Positions 46,144-55,663 of a DNA stretch of 64,000 nucleotides are shown here, piece after piece (positions within the stretch are counted from its first letter, which is position 1; every line of letters starts with the position of its first letter). The DNA is from Antrihabitans auranticaus (lineage in GTDB: Bacteria > Actinomycetota > Actinomycetes > Mycobacteriales > Mycobacteriaceae). The notes below the pieces were generated by a model. That model saw only the letters and a list, made by a program, of their open reading frames with translations, had not been told where the DNA came from and ran no database searches. Both the position numbers and the translations under genes were made by a program. The stretch lies in NCBI RefSeq assembly GCF_016481275.1, contig NZ_JAEMNW010000011.1, forward strand, positions 1-64,000, written 5' to 3'.

Positions 46144-47085
46144 ATGATCGAAGTAAGAGGATTGACCAAGCACTACGGCAAGACCGTTGCGGTCGACGAC
46201 CTCTCGTTCACTGTCAAACCTGGACAGGTGACGGGGTTCCTCGGGCCGAACGGTGCCGGTAAATCGACCACGATGCGGATGATTCTCGGTCTCGACAAGC
46301 CCACTGCGGGCACTGCACTCATCAATGGCAAGCACTACAGCGACCTCACCAACCCGCTGCGCGAGGTCGGTGCGTTGCTGGATGCGCGCTGGGTACACCC
46401 CAACCGCTCGGCGCGCGCGCACCTGCAGTGGATGGCGGCGTCCAACGGCATTCCGAAGTCCCGGGTGGACGAGGTCCTGCGCCTCGTGGGCCTGACCGAA
46501 GTCGCGGGCAAGTCCGCGGGTGGGTTCTCACTCGGCATGTCGCAGCGGCTCGGCCTTGCCGGCGCGCTGCTCGGCGACCCGAAGGTGCTGCTCTTCGACG
46601 AGCCCGTCAACGGACTCGATCCCGAAGGCATCCTCTGGATCCGCAAGTTCATGCACCGGCTCGCGGCAGAAGGCCGGACCGTCCTGGTGTCGAGCCATCT
46701 GCTGTCGGAGATGTCGCAGACGGCCGAGCACCTCGTGGTCATCGGCCGCGGCCGCTTGATCTCCGACTCCACGGTGCAGGAGTTCATCGACAAGTCGTCG
46801 GAATCGACCGTGCGCGTGCGTAGTCCGCAGCTCGACCTCCTGCGCAGCCTGCTCACCTCGCACGGCCTGACGGTTCGCGAGGACAACAGCATCGAAGGCC
46901 CTGCGCTGGTCGTGCTCGGTGCGCGCAGCGACGAGATCGGGCAGCTCGCGGGTACCAACGGAGTGACGCTGTTCGAGCTTGCGCCGCAACGCGGATCGCT
47001 CGAAGAGGCGTTCATGAAACTGACTGGCGACGATGTTCAGTACCACGGCGAAGGCGTCGACGAAGTGATGGGAGGGGTGCTCTGA
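46144..47085 (+). CDS. ABC transporter ATP-binding protein
   Basis: Protein of 313 residues from ATG 46144 (MIEVRGLTKHYGKT). Walker A is GPNGAGKST, the signature is degenerate (FSLGMSQRLGLA in place of LSGGQ), Walker B is VLLFDEPVNGLDPEG and the switch His is in VLVSSHLLSEM. The C-terminal 90 residues form the extra domain usual in BcrA/NatA-type exporters. Partner of the permease that starts within its stop codon (TGATG). Such two-gene systems often export peptides or antibiotics. The repeat array lies just upstream in its promoter region. Confidence 0.93.
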   Translation: MIEVRGLTKHYGKTVAVDDLSFTVKPGQVTGFLGPNGAGKSTTMRMILGLDKPTAGTALINGKHYSDLTNPLREVGALLDARWVHPNRSARAHLQWMAASNGIPKSRVDEVLRLVGLTEVAGKSAGGFSLGMSQRLGLAGALLGDPKVLLFDEPVNGLDPEGILWIRKFMHRLAAEGRTVLVSSHLLSEMSQTAEHLVVIGRGRLISDSTVQEFIDKSSESTVRVRSPQLDLLRSLLTSHGLTVREDNSIEGPALVVLGARSDEIGQLAGTNGVTLFELAPQRGSLEEAFMKLTGDDVQYHGEGVDEVMGGVL

Positions 47086-47858
47086 TGGGCGTCTTGGCAG
47101 CAGAACGAATCAAGCTGACGTCGACGAGATCACCATGGTGGTCGGCAGCGATCATCGTTGTACTCGGACTCGGCTTCGCAGCTCTCATGGGCTGGGTGGC
47201 CAATCAGGCGATCGCGGATCCCGAGAATTCTGAGGGGTTTCCCGGGTTGACTCCCGCGACCGCAGCCGGTGGCGTGACGGGCTTCGGCGTCATGGTCTTG
47301 ATGATCATGGCCGCGCTCGTCGTGACGAGTGAATACCGCTTCGGAACGTTGAAGACGACGTTCCAGGCGATGCCGAGTCGCACGAAGGTGATTGCGACCA
47401 AGGCGGGTCTCGTCGGCGTCTTCGGTGCCGTCCTGACGTCGGTGCTCGCGTTCGGCGCGATCTTTGTCGCCGGCCTGATCGCGAACACCGACGCGCAGGC
47501 GCCGCTCGAATTGTCGACCGGTGAGCAGTGGCGAGCCGTGTACGGCATCCCGATCTACGCGTTCCTGTGTGTCGTCCTCGCGATCGGTGTCGGCACGCTC
47601 GTGAAGCAGTCTGCAGCGGCGATCTCGCTGGTCGTGCTGTGGCCACTGCTGATCGAGTCGCTCGTCGGGCTTTTCGGCAACGTCGGCGAGAAGATCACCG
47701 CGTTCCTTCCGTTCGCCAACGCCAACCACTTCATGGACGAGAACGCATCGAGCGTCGACTTTCACTGGGGCCCGTGGGGCAGCCTGATCTACTTCGCGGT
47801 CTTCGTCGCGGTCGTGTTCGGTGCCGCGATCTTCGTTGTGAACCGGCGCGATGCCTGA
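47085..47858 (+). CDS. ABC-2 type transporter permease
   Basis: Protein of 257 residues with six membrane helices; it starts MGVLAAERIKLTSTRSPWW, typical of ABC-2 permeases of the BcrB/NatB group. A large first periplasmic loop holds ADPENSEGFPGLTPATA. One copy would dimerise with two copies of the ATPase. Substrate unknown. Two hairpins follow the gene. Confidence 0.9.
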   Translation: MGVLAAERIKLTSTRSPWWSAAIIVVLGLGFAALMGWVANQAIADPENSEGFPGLTPATAAGGVTGFGVMVLMIMAALVVTSEYRFGTLKTTFQAMPSRTKVIATKAGLVGVFGAVLTSVLAFGAIFVAGLIANTDAQAPLELSTGEQWRAVYGIPIYAFLCVVLAIGVGTLVKQSAAAISLVVLWPLLIESLVGLFGNVGEKITAFLPFANANHFMDENASSVDFHWGPWGSLIYFAVFVAVVFGAAIFVVNRRDA

Positions 47859-47872
47859 GAGCTGACCGGCAC

Positions 47873-47895
47873 GCGGCTCCTGTCGGGGGAGCCGC
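47873..47895 (+). terminator. hairpin after the ABC permease gene
   Basis: GCGGCTCC (47873-47880) and GGAGCCGC (47888-47895) form a perfect 8-bp stem with a 7-nt loop, followed by ATTTC. It starts 15 bp after the permease stop codon. Confidence 0.6.
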
Positions 47896-47940
47896 ATTTC
47901 ACCCGAATTGCCCACTGCCCGGGCGATTTGGGTGCACGAT

Positions 47941-47972
47941 CGGCCCGGTGTGGGTTTTCCCACACCGGGCCG
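47941..47972. terminator. strong 14-bp perfect hairpin before the lipoprotein peptidase gene
   Basis: CGGCCCGGTGTGGG (47941-47954) and CCCACACCGGGCCG (47959-47972) pair perfectly over 14 bp around a TTTT loop. It is a second barrier between the ABC operon and the peptidase gene, and could work in both directions. Confidence 0.75.
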
Positions 47973-48016
47973 TCGCTGTGACTCGGTACGCTGTTCAAAT
48001 CTGTGGGAGGGTTCGA

Positions 48017-49474
48017 ATGAGGTCGGCTCTGAGACTGTCTGCTGCGCTGGTTGCCGTGGCGCTCGTCGGTAGCGCATGCGGTTCGGGCAGCACGGATGAG
48101 TCGAACGAGCTGAGTCCCGAGACGTTCGCATCCTCGATCGGGATCGACGCCGTCGTCGGGCATCTCGCTGCGCTGGAACGCATCGCGAAGGAACACGACG
48201 GCAACCGCGCGGCTGGGACGGCCGGGTACGACGCAAGCGTCGACTATGTGACCGACCAGCTGAAGGCTTTGGGTTTCGACGTGCAGACGCCGGAATTCAC
48301 GTTCGCGACGTACGAGACGCGATCTGACAGCCTTGCGGCCGGAGATAAGACGTTCGAGGTCACACCGCTCGAGTTTTCGCCTTCGACACCGCCCGAGGGG
48401 GTCCGCGGGCGCCTTGTCGCGGTGCCCGCCGACGACTCACCCGGCTGCGAGGAGTCCGACTACGACGGTCTCGACGTGGCGGGCGCGATCGTTGTCGTTC
48501 CGCGCGGTACCTGTGAGTTCGTGCAGAAGCAGCGCATCGCGGCAGACCGCGGAGCCGCGGCCGTGCTCGTGATCTTTGCTCACAACGCCGAAGGCGGCAG
48601 CACCCTGGGTGCACCGGAGGCCGCGAAGATTCCCGTGGCGCGGATCAACGACACCGAACTCCTCGGTCTCGGCGCGGCCGGTGGCGACCTGACGTTGAAG
48701 ATCGATGCCGAAACGGTCTGGCAGACGTCCCGGAACGTCATCGCGCAGACGAAGACGGGCTCACCTGACAACGTCGTGATGGTCGGCGCCCATCTCGACA
48801 GCGTGCCGGAGGGGCCTGGAATCAACGACAACGGTTCGGGATCGGCGGCCCTGCTCGAGATCGCGGCCCAACTCGGCAGTTCGCCGGAGATCGAGAACGC
48901 GGTGCGCTTTGCCTGGTGGGGCGGCGAGGAACTCGGTCTGCTGGGCTCTACCGACTACGTCGAGAAACTGACCGAGGAACAGAGCGACGACATTGCGCTC
49001 TACCTGAACTTCGACATGCTGGGTTCGCCGAACCCCGCCTACTTCACCTACGACGGCGACAACTCGGACGGCGAGGGTGAGGCGGAAGGTCCGCAAGGGT
49101 CCGCCGAGATCGAGCGGACGTTCAACGAGTACTTCGACGAGCACGGGATTTCCCCGGAGGGCTCCGACTTCAGCGGTCGCTCCGATTACGGACCGTTCAT
49201 CGAGCACAAAATCCCCGCGGGCGGTGTCTTCTCCGGCGCCGAAGGCGACAAGACGCCGGAGCAGGCCGCGAAGTGGGGCGGTGCCGCGGACAAGCCCTAC
49301 GACGAGAACTATCACGGCCCTGGCGATACTCTGGCAAACATCAACCGCGACGCCCTCGAATTGAACGCCGCCGCGGCTGCCTGGGGGGTTGCCACGTATG
49401 CCCTGGATATCACCGGACCGGACGGTGTTCCCGTCGGAACCGATCGTGCGGCGGCTCGGGGCGAGGACGAGTGA
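48017..49474 (+). CDS. lpqL: M28-family aminopeptidase lipoprotein (LpqL-like)
   Basis: Protein of 485 residues from ATG 48017, preceded by GGGAGG. A signal peptide ends in the lipobox LVGSAC (Cys about residue 21). A PA domain (about 115-225) is inserted before the M28 catalytic core. Zinc ligands and catalytic residues are visible: GAHLDSVPEGPGINDNGSG, WWGGEELGLLG, LYLNFDMLGSPNP and NYHGPGDT. It should cleave N-terminal residues from peptides outside the membrane. The position after thiG matches Rv0418 of M. tuberculosis. The acidic stretch DNSDGEGEAEG is a loop. Confidence 0.92.
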   Translation: MRSALRLSAALVAVALVGSACGSGSTDESNELSPETFASSIGIDAVVGHLAALERIAKEHDGNRAAGTAGYDASVDYVTDQLKALGFDVQTPEFTFATYETRSDSLAAGDKTFEVTPLEFSPSTPPEGVRGRLVAVPADDSPGCEESDYDGLDVAGAIVVVPRGTCEFVQKQRIAADRGAAAVLVIFAHNAEGGSTLGAPEAAKIPVARINDTELLGLGAAGGDLTLKIDAETVWQTSRNVIAQTKTGSPDNVVMVGAHLDSVPEGPGINDNGSGSAALLEIAAQLGSSPEIENAVRFAWWGGEELGLLGSTDYVEKLTEEQSDDIALYLNFDMLGSPNPAYFTYDGDNSDGEGEAEGPQGSAEIERTFNEYFDEHGISPEGSDFSGRSDYGPFIEHKIPAGGVFSGAEGDKTPEQAAKWGGAADKPYDENYHGPGDTLANINRDALELNAAAAAWGVATYALDITGPDGVPVGTDRAAARGEDE

Positions 49475-49511
49475 CAGCCCTGTGCACCCGCCTCTGAGAT
49501 ACCCTCGTTTG

Positions 49512-50381
49512 GTGACCGACACATCGTCTCGTGACGGCGAGCAGCCACTGCCCGCCGCGCTGGACGATAGGTCGGACGAGGGTAAATCCGCACGTCACAC
49601 CACGTTTGGCCAGTGGCTGGATTCGACGAATCGCAAACCTCAGGTGATCGACTCGGTACGGCGCCTGCGCAACGTTCTGCCTGGTGATCCAGGTTTCGGC
49701 GATCCGCTGTCGACTGCTGGACCAGGGGGTGCGAGTGCGGTCGCGCGGGTGACCGATCGGCTCGTCGGCGACGAGCCCGGCGCTGCCCGCGAACTCGGCC
49801 TCGGCGCACTTCAGGTGTGGCAGGCGATGCTCGAGCGCGTCGGTCGCGGTAAGGGAAACCGTGAAGTCACAATCGTTTTCACCGATCTGGTGGGGTTTTC
49901 GAGTTGGTCGCTGGGCGCCGGCGACGAAGCGACGCTGAAACTGCTGCGCGAAGTTGCCAAGGCGATCGAGCCGCCGGTCGTGGACCGCGGCGGCAGCGTC
50001 GTCAAGCGCATGGGCGATGGGCTCATGGCGGTCTTCACGTCGGCCGATCGGGCCGTCCAGGCTGTTGTTGCCATGCGGGAACACCTTGCTGACGTCGAGG
50101 TTGCGGGCTTCAAGCCGCAGATGCGGGTCGGCATGCATACCGGCGCGCCGAAAGAGATCGGCGGCGACTGGCTGGGCGTGGACGTGACCATTGCCGCGCG
50201 CGTCATGGAAGCGGGTGGAAACGGCAATACGATGCTGTCAGCAAATACTCTGCAAGCGCTGCATCCGGACACTCTCATGAAGCTCGGCTACACCGTCAAG
50301 CCGTATCGGCGAAGCTTTTTTGCGGCGCCGCTGAACGGAGTCCCCGAGGACCTGCGGATCTTCCAGCTTCGCGAGGCCTAA
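49512..50381 (+). CDS. class III adenylate/guanylate cyclase
   Basis: Protein of 289 residues from GTG 49512. The C-terminal cyclase homology domain (about 110-285) has both metal Asp residues (VFTDLVGFSSWS and RMGDGLMAVF), MRVGMHTGAPKEIGGDWLGV, and VTIAARVMEAGG with the transition-state Arg. The N-terminal 100 residues are hydrophilic with no membrane helix or known sensor. The purine selectivity residues cannot be placed with certainty. It has no Shine-Dalgarno, so the message may be leaderless. The 3' end overlaps the convergent thiD gene by 4 bp. Confidence 0.88.
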   Translation: MTDTSSRDGEQPLPAALDDRSDEGKSARHTTFGQWLDSTNRKPQVIDSVRRLRNVLPGDPGFGDPLSTAGPGGASAVARVTDRLVGDEPGAARELGLGALQVWQAMLERVGRGKGNREVTIVFTDLVGFSSWSLGAGDEATLKLLREVAKAIEPPVVDRGGSVVKRMGDGLMAVFTSADRAVQAVVAMREHLADVEVAGFKPQMRVGMHTGAPKEIGGDWLGVDVTIAARVMEAGGNGNTMLSANTLQALHPDTLMKLGYTVKPYRRSFFAAPLNGVPEDLRIFQLREA

Positions 50382-51244
50382 GCGCGCACCTCGCGTAGCC
50401 GCCACAGCGGTGACACCGGACCGTGCCCGGCGCCGAGGTCGTAGGACGCCGCGAGGCAGCGCGTGACCCACGCCTTCGCGAATTCCACCGCTCGCGGGAC
50501 GTCGTAGCCGTTTGCCAAGGCACACGCGATCGCCGCGGCGAGGGTGTCGCCGCCGCCGTGATCGTTGCCGGTGTCGATTCGCGGGCTCGTGAACTCCAGG
50601 AAGCGGTCGCCGTCGAACAGGATGTCGGTACTCGACGTCGAGGTGCGAAGGTGCCCGCCCTTCACGAGCGACCACTGCGCACCGAGGCCGTGCAGGGCCT
50701 CGGCCGCCTTGCGTGCGGTGGTGTCGTCGACGACGTCGATACCGGTGATCAGCCGGACCTCGTCGAGATTCGGTGTGACAACCGTCGCCAGCGGGATGAG
50801 CGTGTGCCGGACGGCGTCGAGCGCTTCCGGATGCAACAGCGGATCGCCGTGCATAGACGCGCACACCGGGTCGACCACGAGCGGGACCTGCCCGTTGCGA
50901 CCGATCCCGACCTCGGTGCACACGGCCGCGACGGCGTCGATGATCTTGCTCGACGCAAGCATTCCCGTCTTCGCGGCGCCGAGCCCGATGTCGCCGACGA
51001 CCGACCGAACCTGATCGGCGACGATCTGCGGCGGGATCTCGTGGAACCCGCTGACCCCGACGGAGTTCTGGACCGTTACCGCCGCCACGGCGACGAGTGC
51101 GTGCACACCGCACATCGCCATCGTGCGCGAGTCGGCCTGGATGCCCGCGCCACCGCCGGAGTCCGTTCCAGCGATGGTGAGGACGCGAACCGGCGTTTGG
51201 CCGTCGGGTGTCAGAGGCAGTAGTTCCACAGCGTCACGTTCCAC
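50378..51244 (-). CDS. thiD: hydroxymethylpyrimidine/phosphomethylpyrimidine kinase
   Basis: Protein of 288 residues of the ribokinase-like ThiD family. Substrate and ATP motifs are LTIAGTDSGGGAGIQADS, AVTVQNSVGV, AAKTGMLASS, VVDPVCASMHG and DTGNDHGGGDTLAAAIA. The catalytic position that is Cys in E. coli ThiD (HGTGCTL) is Asp here (HGGGDTL), the usual ribokinase-family base. It phosphorylates HMP to HMP-PP. Lies directly downstream of thiC (4 bp) and shares its TPP riboswitch control. Confidence 0.94.
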   Translation of the reverse strand: MERDAVELLPLTPDGQTPVRVLTIAGTDSGGGAGIQADSRTMAMCGVHALVAVAAVTVQNSVGVSGFHEIPPQIVADQVRSVVGDIGLGAAKTGMLASSKIIDAVAAVCTEVGIGRNGQVPLVVDPVCASMHGDPLLHPEALDAVRHTLIPLATVVTPNLDEVRLITGIDVVDDTTARKAAEALHGLGAQWSLVKGGHLRTSTSSTDILFDGDRFLEFTSPRIDTGNDHGGGDTLAAAIACALANGYDVPRAVEFAKAWVTRCLAASYDLGAGHGPVSPLWRLREVRA

Positions 51245-51248
51245 AGTG

Positions 51249-52894
<1,646 letters not shown>

Positions 52895-53024
52895 AATGTG
52901 TAGTTGTCGCTTGGCACCTTAGCCCAGACGTTTCGGCAAAGGGAGTGACAACCGGGTCGGCTGCCGGTTAGATAGTGGCGTACATCACAACGCGGTGATC
53001 GGCGACGGTGTGATGGAGGCACGG

Positions 53025-53354
53025 GTGTTAGCAGATTCCGCGACGGTGAATGTCACCGACAATGCAGGTCAGAATCGGTTCGAGCTGTGGCTCAACGGCG
53101 ACCTCGTCGGCATCCTCGGGTATTTCGAGGTCGACCCGGGACGTGGTCCCCGGACGGGGAGGCCGGTCGTCGTTTCGTTCATGCACACGGTGATCACCGA
53201 GGATTTCGGGCATCGCGGGTTGGCGAGCGTGATCGTGAAGGGGTCGCTGGAGCGGGCACGGGCCTACGGCTGGAAGGTCAAGCCGGTGTGCTCGTACGTC
53301 CGGCGCTATCTCGCCGAGAACCCGGGTTACCGGGATGTCGTCATCGCGGTGTGA
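53025..53354 (+). CDS. small GNAT-family acetyltransferase (YidJ/COG2388 type)
   Basis: Protein of 109 residues from GTG 53025, which follows GGAGG at 53015-53019; ATG 53013 is an alternative. The acetyl-CoA motif is VITEDFGHRGLASVIVKGSLERA, and the C-terminus CSYVRRYLAENPGYRDVV is typical of the short family (Gtn2/YidJ) that lacks the first part of the full GNAT fold. Substrate unknown. Confidence 0.85.
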   Translation: MLADSATVNVTDNAGQNRFELWLNGDLVGILGYFEVDPGRGPRTGRPVVVSFMHTVITEDFGHRGLASVIVKGSLERARAYGWKVKPVCSYVRRYLAENPGYRDVVIAV

Positions 53355-53362
53355 CGAGCGGA

Positions 53363-53394
53363 ATATTGGTTGCTTAGCGTTAAGCAACTAATAT
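53363..53394. promoter_or_regulatory. 32-bp palindromic operator over the MFS-marR promoter
   Basis: The arms are ATATT-G-GTTGCTTA (53363-53376) and TAAGCAAC-T-AATAT (53381-53394) around GCGT; 13 of 14 arm positions pair. The right end contains TAATAT (53389-53394), a consensus -10, with TTGGTT 17 bp upstream as -35. The GTG of the efflux gene is 7 nt after the -10. A MarR dimer here would cover the whole promoter. Confidence 0.75.
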
Positions 53395-53401
53395 CTCGTA
53401 A

Positions 53402-55177
53402 GTGAGTGCTGCCCTCGATAGCAAACCCGAACCCGTCGACCTCGCGGACGCCGCGACCATCCGGCGCCGACTCCGGGTAGACCACGACCATCCCCACTAC
53501 AAGTGGATCGCGCTGTCGAACACGACGCTCGGCGTGCTCATGGCGACGATCAACTCGTCGATCGTGATCATCTCGCTACCCGCGATCTTCCGGGGCATCG
53601 ACCTGAATCCACTCGCGCCGGGCAACGTCAGCTACCTGCTCTGGCTACTGATGGGATTCCTGCTCGCGTCGGCCGTGCTGGTCGTGATGTTCGGCCGCCT
53701 CGGCGACATGTACGGCCGGGTCAAGATCTACAACCTCGGCTTCGTTGTCTTCACGGTTGCCGCAGTCGCGCTTTCGATCGATCCGTTCGACCGCGGTGGC
53801 GGCGCGATGTGGTTGATCCTCTGGCGCGTCGTGCAGGGCGTGGGCGGTGCGATGCTCATGGCGAACTCGACGGCGATCCTCACCGACGCCTTCCCGTCGA
53901 ACCGGCGCGGAATGGCGTTGGGCATCAATCAGGTTGCGGCCGTTGCCGGTTCGTTTCTCGGCTTGATCATCGGTGGCGTGTTGTCGGAGTGGGACTGGCG
54001 CGCGGTGTTCTGGGTCAGCGTGCCGCTGGGCATTCTGGGCACCGTCTGGTCGTACCGGTCGCTGCACGAACTGGGCGCGCGCAATCCTGGCCGACTGGAC
54101 TTGGCCGGGACGCTGACGTTCGCACTCGGGCTCACTGCGTTGCTCGCGGGGATCACCTGCGGAATTCAGCCCTACGGCGGTTCGAGCACCGGTTGGGGCA
54201 ACCCCTGGGTGCTGTCGGCCGTCTTCGGTGGCCTAGCCTTGCTCGCTGTCTTCTGTTTCGTGGAAACCAGAGTGGCGCAACCGATGTTCCAGCTGGCGCT
54301 GTTCCGGAACAGAGCGTTCGGGCTCGGCAACATCGCCGGGTTGATGGCCTCGGTCGGGCGGGGCGGACTGCAGTTCATGTTGATCATCTGGTTGCAGGGC
54401 ATCTGGCTGCCGCTGCACGGCTTCGACTACGAGTCGACGCCGCTCTGGGCGGGCATCTACCTGCTGCCGCTGACGGTGGGATTCCTTGCCGCCGGACCTG
54501 TTTCGGGCTGGCTGTCGGACCGATTCGGCGCCCGCCCCTTCGCGACGGGCGGGCTCGTCATCGTCGGCATCACGTTCCTCTTGCTGCTCGTGATTCCGGT
54601 CGACTTCAACTACTGGCTGTTCGCGTTCATCGTGTTCCTCAACGGCGTCGGGTCCGGGTTGTTCTCCTCGCCCAACACCGCGGCGATCATGTCGAGCGTC
54701 CCCGCCGACCAGCGCGGCGCGGCGTCCGGTATGCGCGGCACCCTGTTCAACGGCGGCACGGCGCTTTCGATCGGAATCTTCTTCTCCCTCATGATCATCG
54801 GGCTCTCCAACACATTGCCCGGCGCGCTGCAATCGGGTCTCGAAGACCAAGGCGTGTCCAGCCAGGTCGCGGGCGAAGTTGCCGGATTGCCGCCGGTCGG
54901 CAGCTTGTTCGCGGCGTTCCTCGGCTTCAACCCAATCGAAGAACTCGTCGGGCCGAGCGGCGAGCTGACCCGGCCCGGCGTCGACGCCGAGGTGCTCACG
55001 GGCCAGGACTTCTTCCCCAACCTCATGTCCGCACCGTTCCATTCGGGCCTCGTCGTCGTGTTCCTGGCGGCGGCGATCATGATGTTCCTCGGGGCTGCGG
55101 CATCGTGGTGGGCGGGCGGTCGATATGTTCACGAGGAGGAAGAGGAACTGCGCGAAGCCGACAAAGTAGGGGTGTGA
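53402..55177 (+). CDS. MFS multidrug efflux transporter (DHA2, 14-helix)
   Basis: Protein of 591 residues with about 14 membrane helices. DHA2 motifs are present: ATINSSIVIISLPAIFRGI in helix 1, GRLGDMYGRVKIYNLGFVVF (motif A), and AGSFLGLIIGGVLSEWDWRAVFW (motif C). A long loop with DQGVSSQVAGEVAGLPPVGS precedes the last helix, as in EmrB/LfrA-like pumps. The start GTG 53402 has no Shine-Dalgarno; the mRNA is probably leaderless. The downstream marR gene starts in its stop codon. Confidence 0.93.
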   Translation: MSAALDSKPEPVDLADAATIRRRLRVDHDHPHYKWIALSNTTLGVLMATINSSIVIISLPAIFRGIDLNPLAPGNVSYLLWLLMGFLLASAVLVVMFGRLGDMYGRVKIYNLGFVVFTVAAVALSIDPFDRGGGAMWLILWRVVQGVGGAMLMANSTAILTDAFPSNRRGMALGINQVAAVAGSFLGLIIGGVLSEWDWRAVFWVSVPLGILGTVWSYRSLHELGARNPGRLDLAGTLTFALGLTALLAGITCGIQPYGGSSTGWGNPWVLSAVFGGLALLAVFCFVETRVAQPMFQLALFRNRAFGLGNIAGLMASVGRGGLQFMLIIWLQGIWLPLHGFDYESTPLWAGIYLLPLTVGFLAAGPVSGWLSDRFGARPFATGGLVIVGITFLLLLVIPVDFNYWLFAFIVFLNGVGSGLFSSPNTAAIMSSVPADQRGAASGMRGTLFNGGTALSIGIFFSLMIIGLSNTLPGALQSGLEDQGVSSQVAGEVAGLPPVGSLFAAFLGFNPIEELVGPSGELTRPGVDAEVLTGQDFFPNLMSAPFHSGLVVVFLAAAIMMFLGAAASWWAGGRYVHEEEEELREADKVGV

Positions 55178-55632
55178 TGACCGGCGACCTCGACGACGAC
55201 GCGTTGGGTACGGCAGCTGATCTGTACCTGCTTTTCGGCAGGATCACTCGGGCCCTGCGCCGGTCGGGTGACGCCGGTGCGCTGAGCCCGGGCAGCGGTT
55301 CCGCGTTGGCGACTCTCGTGCGGTCGGGACCGATGCGCCTCAGCGACCTCGCTGCCACCGAGCGAGTGTCCGCTCCGACGATGTCGCGGATCGTGGCTGC
55401 GCTCGACGCCTCCGGGCATCTGCGCCGCGAAGCAGATCGCAGCGACGGCCGTGCGACGTTGCTTTCGGCGACCGAAACGGGAAAGGCTCTGGTCAGCGGG
55501 CTGACTTCGGATCGGATCCAAAGGTTCGCCGCTGCCCTGGCGCAGCTGGAACCAACGACGCGCGAGACCCTCGCCGCCGCATTGGTGCAGCTCGAAGATG
55601 CCTTGGCGGACGACGACGGTGGACTAGGCTGA
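55177..55632 (+). CDS. MarR-family regulator of the efflux operon
   Basis: Protein of 151 residues. The winged helix is PMRLSDLAATERVSAPTMSRI, VAALDASGHLRREADRSDGRATLLSATETG, with the Asp-Arg wing signature. It starts by TGATG overlap with the MFS gene, so the pump and regulator are co-expressed. Autorepression through the palindrome at 53363-53394 is likely, relieved by a pump substrate. Confidence 0.93.
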   Translation: MTGDLDDDALGTAADLYLLFGRITRALRRSGDAGALSPGSGSALATLVRSGPMRLSDLAATERVSAPTMSRIVAALDASGHLRREADRSDGRATLLSATETGKALVSGLTSDRIQRFAAALAQLEPTTRETLAAALVQLEDALADDDGGLG

Positions 55633-55663
55633 GGGCTCCCGCAGCACTGGAAGGTGAATTCCG

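Noticed and set aside
46620-47046. Degenerate ABC signature (SLGMSQ) as a sign of a dead transporter
   Set aside because: Walker A, Walker B and the switch His are intact, and BcrA-type ATPases often vary the LSGGQ motif.
50490-50600. Loss of catalytic residue in thiD because Asp replaces the E. coli Cys
   Set aside because: Asp at this place is the normal ribokinase-family base, so it is more likely lineage variation than inactivation.
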